The notes under the pieces: generated by a model
Database searches by the model: none
What the model was told of the DNA's origin: nothing
Seen by the model: only the letters and a program-made list of their open reading frames with translations
In this document: positions 6,031 through 7,779 of the stretch, piece after piece
Layout: every line of letters begins with the position of its first letter
Numbering within the stretch: the first letter of the stretch is position 1
Assembly (NCBI GenBank): GCA_019347795.1
Contig: JAHWKS010000221.1
Coordinates: 1 to 7,779 of the forward strand
Length of the DNA: 7,779 nucleotides
Source: Planctomycetota bacterium
GTDB lineage: Bacteria; Planctomycetota; Planctomycetia; Pirellulales; Pirellulaceae
Reading direction: 5' to 3'
Translations under genes and position numbers: made by a program

Positions 6031-6226
6031 CGGAGTAAAGACAGAAAGATGAATGACAGAAAAATACCCGTCGCGCGGCGGGCACGGGGAGGGCATGGCG
6101 GTGAGTCCGATGTTTCACCGTCGGCGCCCGATCGACTCGCGAGCGGCGACTGCATTCAGGAAAGTCATCTTTCTGTCTTTCATTTTTCTGTCTTTTCTCT
6201 TGCTCTCTTCCACGGCAGCAGCGATC
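6031..6226. repeat. Inverted-repeat element copy R2 (MITE-like)
   Basis: Same orientation and order as R1. Left arm 6040-6065 and right arm 6167-6192 match at 23 of 26 positions and enclose 101 bp, the same length as in R1. The internal hairpin is kept: CGGTGAG (6099-6105) pairs with TTCACCG (6114-6120), with a G-T pair at the loop end where R1 has A-T. The right half is nearly identical to R1, while the first 30 loop bases have diverged. The element starts 29 bases after the GxxExxY stop. Small open frames across it are by-products of the T-rich arms. The rest of the gap to the next gene (6227-6341) shows no supported feature. Confidence 0.8.
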
Positions 6227-6341
6227 ACGGACCTCGTGATGTCCGAACGCAGCGGGGCGCTGCTGGCTCTTCTTTGCGCCGCGATCCTCCTCCGGCGCGG
6301 CCGGGGGTCTAACACCGCCCGCCAAGAGTGGACAAAGTCGG

Positions 6342-7778
6342 TTACGCGCCCAGCGGTGTATTTCCCATTTCGGGAAAGGCGTTCTGCAGACTGATGTCGT
6401 GGAGCATCGCCTCGAGTGACGAGGCGTCGTCCTCGCTCTCGTGATGCGTCGCGGAACGAACGGGCGGGGCCATCGCGTCGCTGATGACGGACCTGCGGCT
6501 GTGGAGATAAGGCGTTTGCTCCGCGGCGGGCGCCGGCGCCTCGGACTCCGGTTGTTCGAGCGGAGCAGACCCGGGGGAGCTTTCCTCCCAGCGATCCCGC
6601 GCGGCGCTCATCACCAGTCCTGCCGACGTCGGCTCGGGAGCTTCGCCCTCTCCGGCGAGCCCGCGGCGAACTTCGGCGACGATATCGAGCAAATCGGCGA
6701 TGGTGAACCGCTGATCGCCGTTGACGTCCAGGTACCTCGTCGTTCCTCCGGTCGTGGACGGTTGTCCCTCGGTCACCCGGCGCAGCCCCTGCACGCACGC
6801 CAGCACATCGGTGAGAGCGACCCTCCCGTCGTCATCGACGTCTTGTCGAATCCGGATGTTTTGGTGCAGTGCGAGTGCGGGAACGTCGTCCAGCATCAGC
6901 TCTGCGATTTCCCGCGCCAAACGTTCCGCGTTGCCGTTCTCTCTACGATTCACCATTACGGCCACGACGATCTTTTGCGAGGGATACATCAAAAGGTAGG
7001 TGTTGGCGCCGGGTTGGGCGCCGTCTTTGCCGACCCACTGCATTCCATTGTCGGTTCCCAGCTCCCAGCCCAAGGCGTAGCCTGCGCCGGTGGGTGGCGG
7101 CTCCGTCCAGAGCTTGGCGCGTGCGGCCTCCGAAAGGATTTCTCCGTTGATAACCTTCCAGCCGAACCGGGTCAGATCGTAAACCGAAGCCTCCAAACCT
7201 CCTCCCAACACCTTCCAACTCAGATCGTCGGCAGCCACGGCCCTCGTGCCCGTGTCGAATTTGACGTATACGGTGGAGCGATTGCTGTTCGCCTCGGACA
7301 GGTCTTCGACCCGCAGCGTGCCGAGGTCGTACGCGTCGGTAAGGTGCTGCTGTATAACCTGCTGAATCGGCAGTCCCAAGGCTCCCTCGATGGCAGCGCC
7401 CAAAAGGGTGTACCCATGCGTGGTGTAGTGGTACTGATCGCCCGGGGGGCCGACCAGCGGCACATGCCATAACTCGGCGCTGGCCTCCAACGCCGTGTTG
7501 AAGGACCCGTTGATTACGGGCATTATCGTGCTCGCAGGCTCGTTCTCCTTTTCTTTTTTCGTGGGGTAATGTTTCACTCCGCCCCGGTTGGACAACAATT
7601 GCAACAGCGTGTGCGTGTGATGGCTGGGGATTGATTCCCCGTGCACTTCCCCGGTGTAAGAATCCGTGCGGCGCTCCACATCTAACAGGCCTTTCTCCTC
7701 CAGATCCAGCGCCAGAACGCCCGCGACGGCCTTGCTGATTGAGGCGAGCCGGTTAATGGTCTGCGACGAATACTCGAT
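6342..7778 (-). CDS. Serine hydrolase (class C beta-lactamase/LACTB-like) with dockerin-like EF-hands, 5' partial
   Basis: The frame is open to the right edge, so the N terminus and any signal peptide are missing; the visible 478 residues start at codon 7778. The catalytic SxxK is S13-I-S-K16 (RLASISKAVAG). YTT at 118-120 (YTTHGYTLLGAAIE) takes the place of YxN, as in LACTB-type proteins that have YST, and K251-D-G253 (GKDGAQPGAN) takes the place of the KTG/HxG motif. Such enzymes are peptidases, esterases or beta-lactam-related hydrolases; the substrate cannot be told. Two calcium-type loops follow: DVDDDGRVALTD at 313-324 and DVNGDQRFTIAD at 351-362, a dockerin type I-like pair that suggests an extracellular or surface location. 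A Pro/Glu/Ser-rich tail of about 110 residues closes the protein. The GTG at 7679 is not the start, because the SxxK motif lies upstream of it. Confidence 0.9.
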   Translation of the reverse strand: MEYSSQTINRLASISKAVAGVLALDLEEKGLLDVERRTDSYTGEVHGESIPSHHTHTLLQLLSNRGGVKHYPTKKEKENEPASTIMPVINGSFNTALEASAELWHVPLVGPPGDQYHYTTHGYTLLGAAIEGALGLPIQQVIQQHLTDAYDLGTLRVEDLSEANSNRSTVYVKFDTGTRAVAADDLSWKVLGGGLEASVYDLTRFGWKVINGEILSEAARAKLWTEPPPTGAGYALGWELGTDNGMQWVGKDGAQPGANTYLLMYPSQKIVVAVMVNRRENGNAERLAREIAELMLDDVPALALHQNIRIRQDVDDDGRVALTDVLACVQGLRRVTEGQPSTTGGTTRYLDVNGDQRFTIADLLDIVAEVRRGLAGEGEAPEPTSAGLVMSAARDRWEESSPGSAPLEQPESEAPAPAAEQTPYLHSRRSVISDAMAPPVRSATHHESEDDASSLEAMLHDISLQNAFPEMGNTPLGA

Positions 7779-7779
7779 C

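Noticed and set aside
4892..6192. CRISPR array
   Set aside because: The repeated 15-base units occur as inverted pairs in two elements about 1.1 kb apart, with no regular direct repeats or unique spacers and no cas genes.
6276..6298. Hairpin GCGCCG...CGGCGC as a terminator for the hydrolase gene
   Set aside because: A 6-bp stem with an 11-base loop in very GC-rich sequence, with no T run on either side.
6053..6394. Plus-strand 113-codon frame with a hydrophobic FLSFIFLSFLLLSS stretch resembling a signal peptide
   Set aside because: The hydrophobic run is the translation of the T-rich right arm of R2. The frame overlaps the 3' end of the convergent hydrolase gene, and the R1 copy does not preserve it.

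Overview
The window looks like a high-GC bacterial chromosome segment, most likely from a planctomycete. This rests on the kinds of families present: a long GxxExxY-type nuclease gene, a secreted serine hydrolase joined to dockerin-like EF-hand repeats, tandem small DUF4351-like genes, a ParB-like/71-residue small gene pair, and a small CxxC secreted protein. I recognise these from memory of the families; no search was run, and no rRNA or other taxonomic marker is present.

Layout. Positions 1-1113 are accessory debris. A tandem duplication of a small DUF4351-like gene (1-421, plus strand) is followed by a minus-strand cluster. In that cluster an apparently intact 71-codon gene (612-827) lies between two damaged copies of a ParB-like mini-gene (488-594 and 834-1102), whose 5' halves form a 104-105 bp direct repeat. 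Positions 1212-4158 hold a minus-strand two-component operon: a membrane histidine kinase, then an NtrC-type sigma-54 activator response regulator that overlaps it by 38 bases. Divergent from it, behind a good sigma-70-like promoter, is a small exported protein (4401-4784) that resembles cytochrome c' but has CxxCD where a heme site would read CxxCH.

Positions 4883-6226 form a symmetrical block. Two direct copies of a roughly 195 bp element, each bounded by 26 bp inverted arms around a loop of exactly 101 bp, flank a 267-residue GxxExxY-like PD-(D/E)XK protein (5198-6001). From 6342 to the right edge, on the minus strand, is a serine hydrolase of the class C beta-lactamase/LACTB type with a paired EF-hand dockerin-like region and an unexplained C-terminal tail; its N terminus is outside the window.

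How they fit together. The kinase and regulator form a complete phosphorelay pair and may control the divergent exported protein or a distant sigma-54 promoter; no -24/-12 site was seen here. The left cluster and the repeat-flanked nuclease gene both look like recurring, mobile or recombining genome-plasticity modules. They are the best candidates for undescribed biology: (a) the ParB-like/71-residue gene pair and (b) the inverted-repeat element that brackets the GxxExxY gene.
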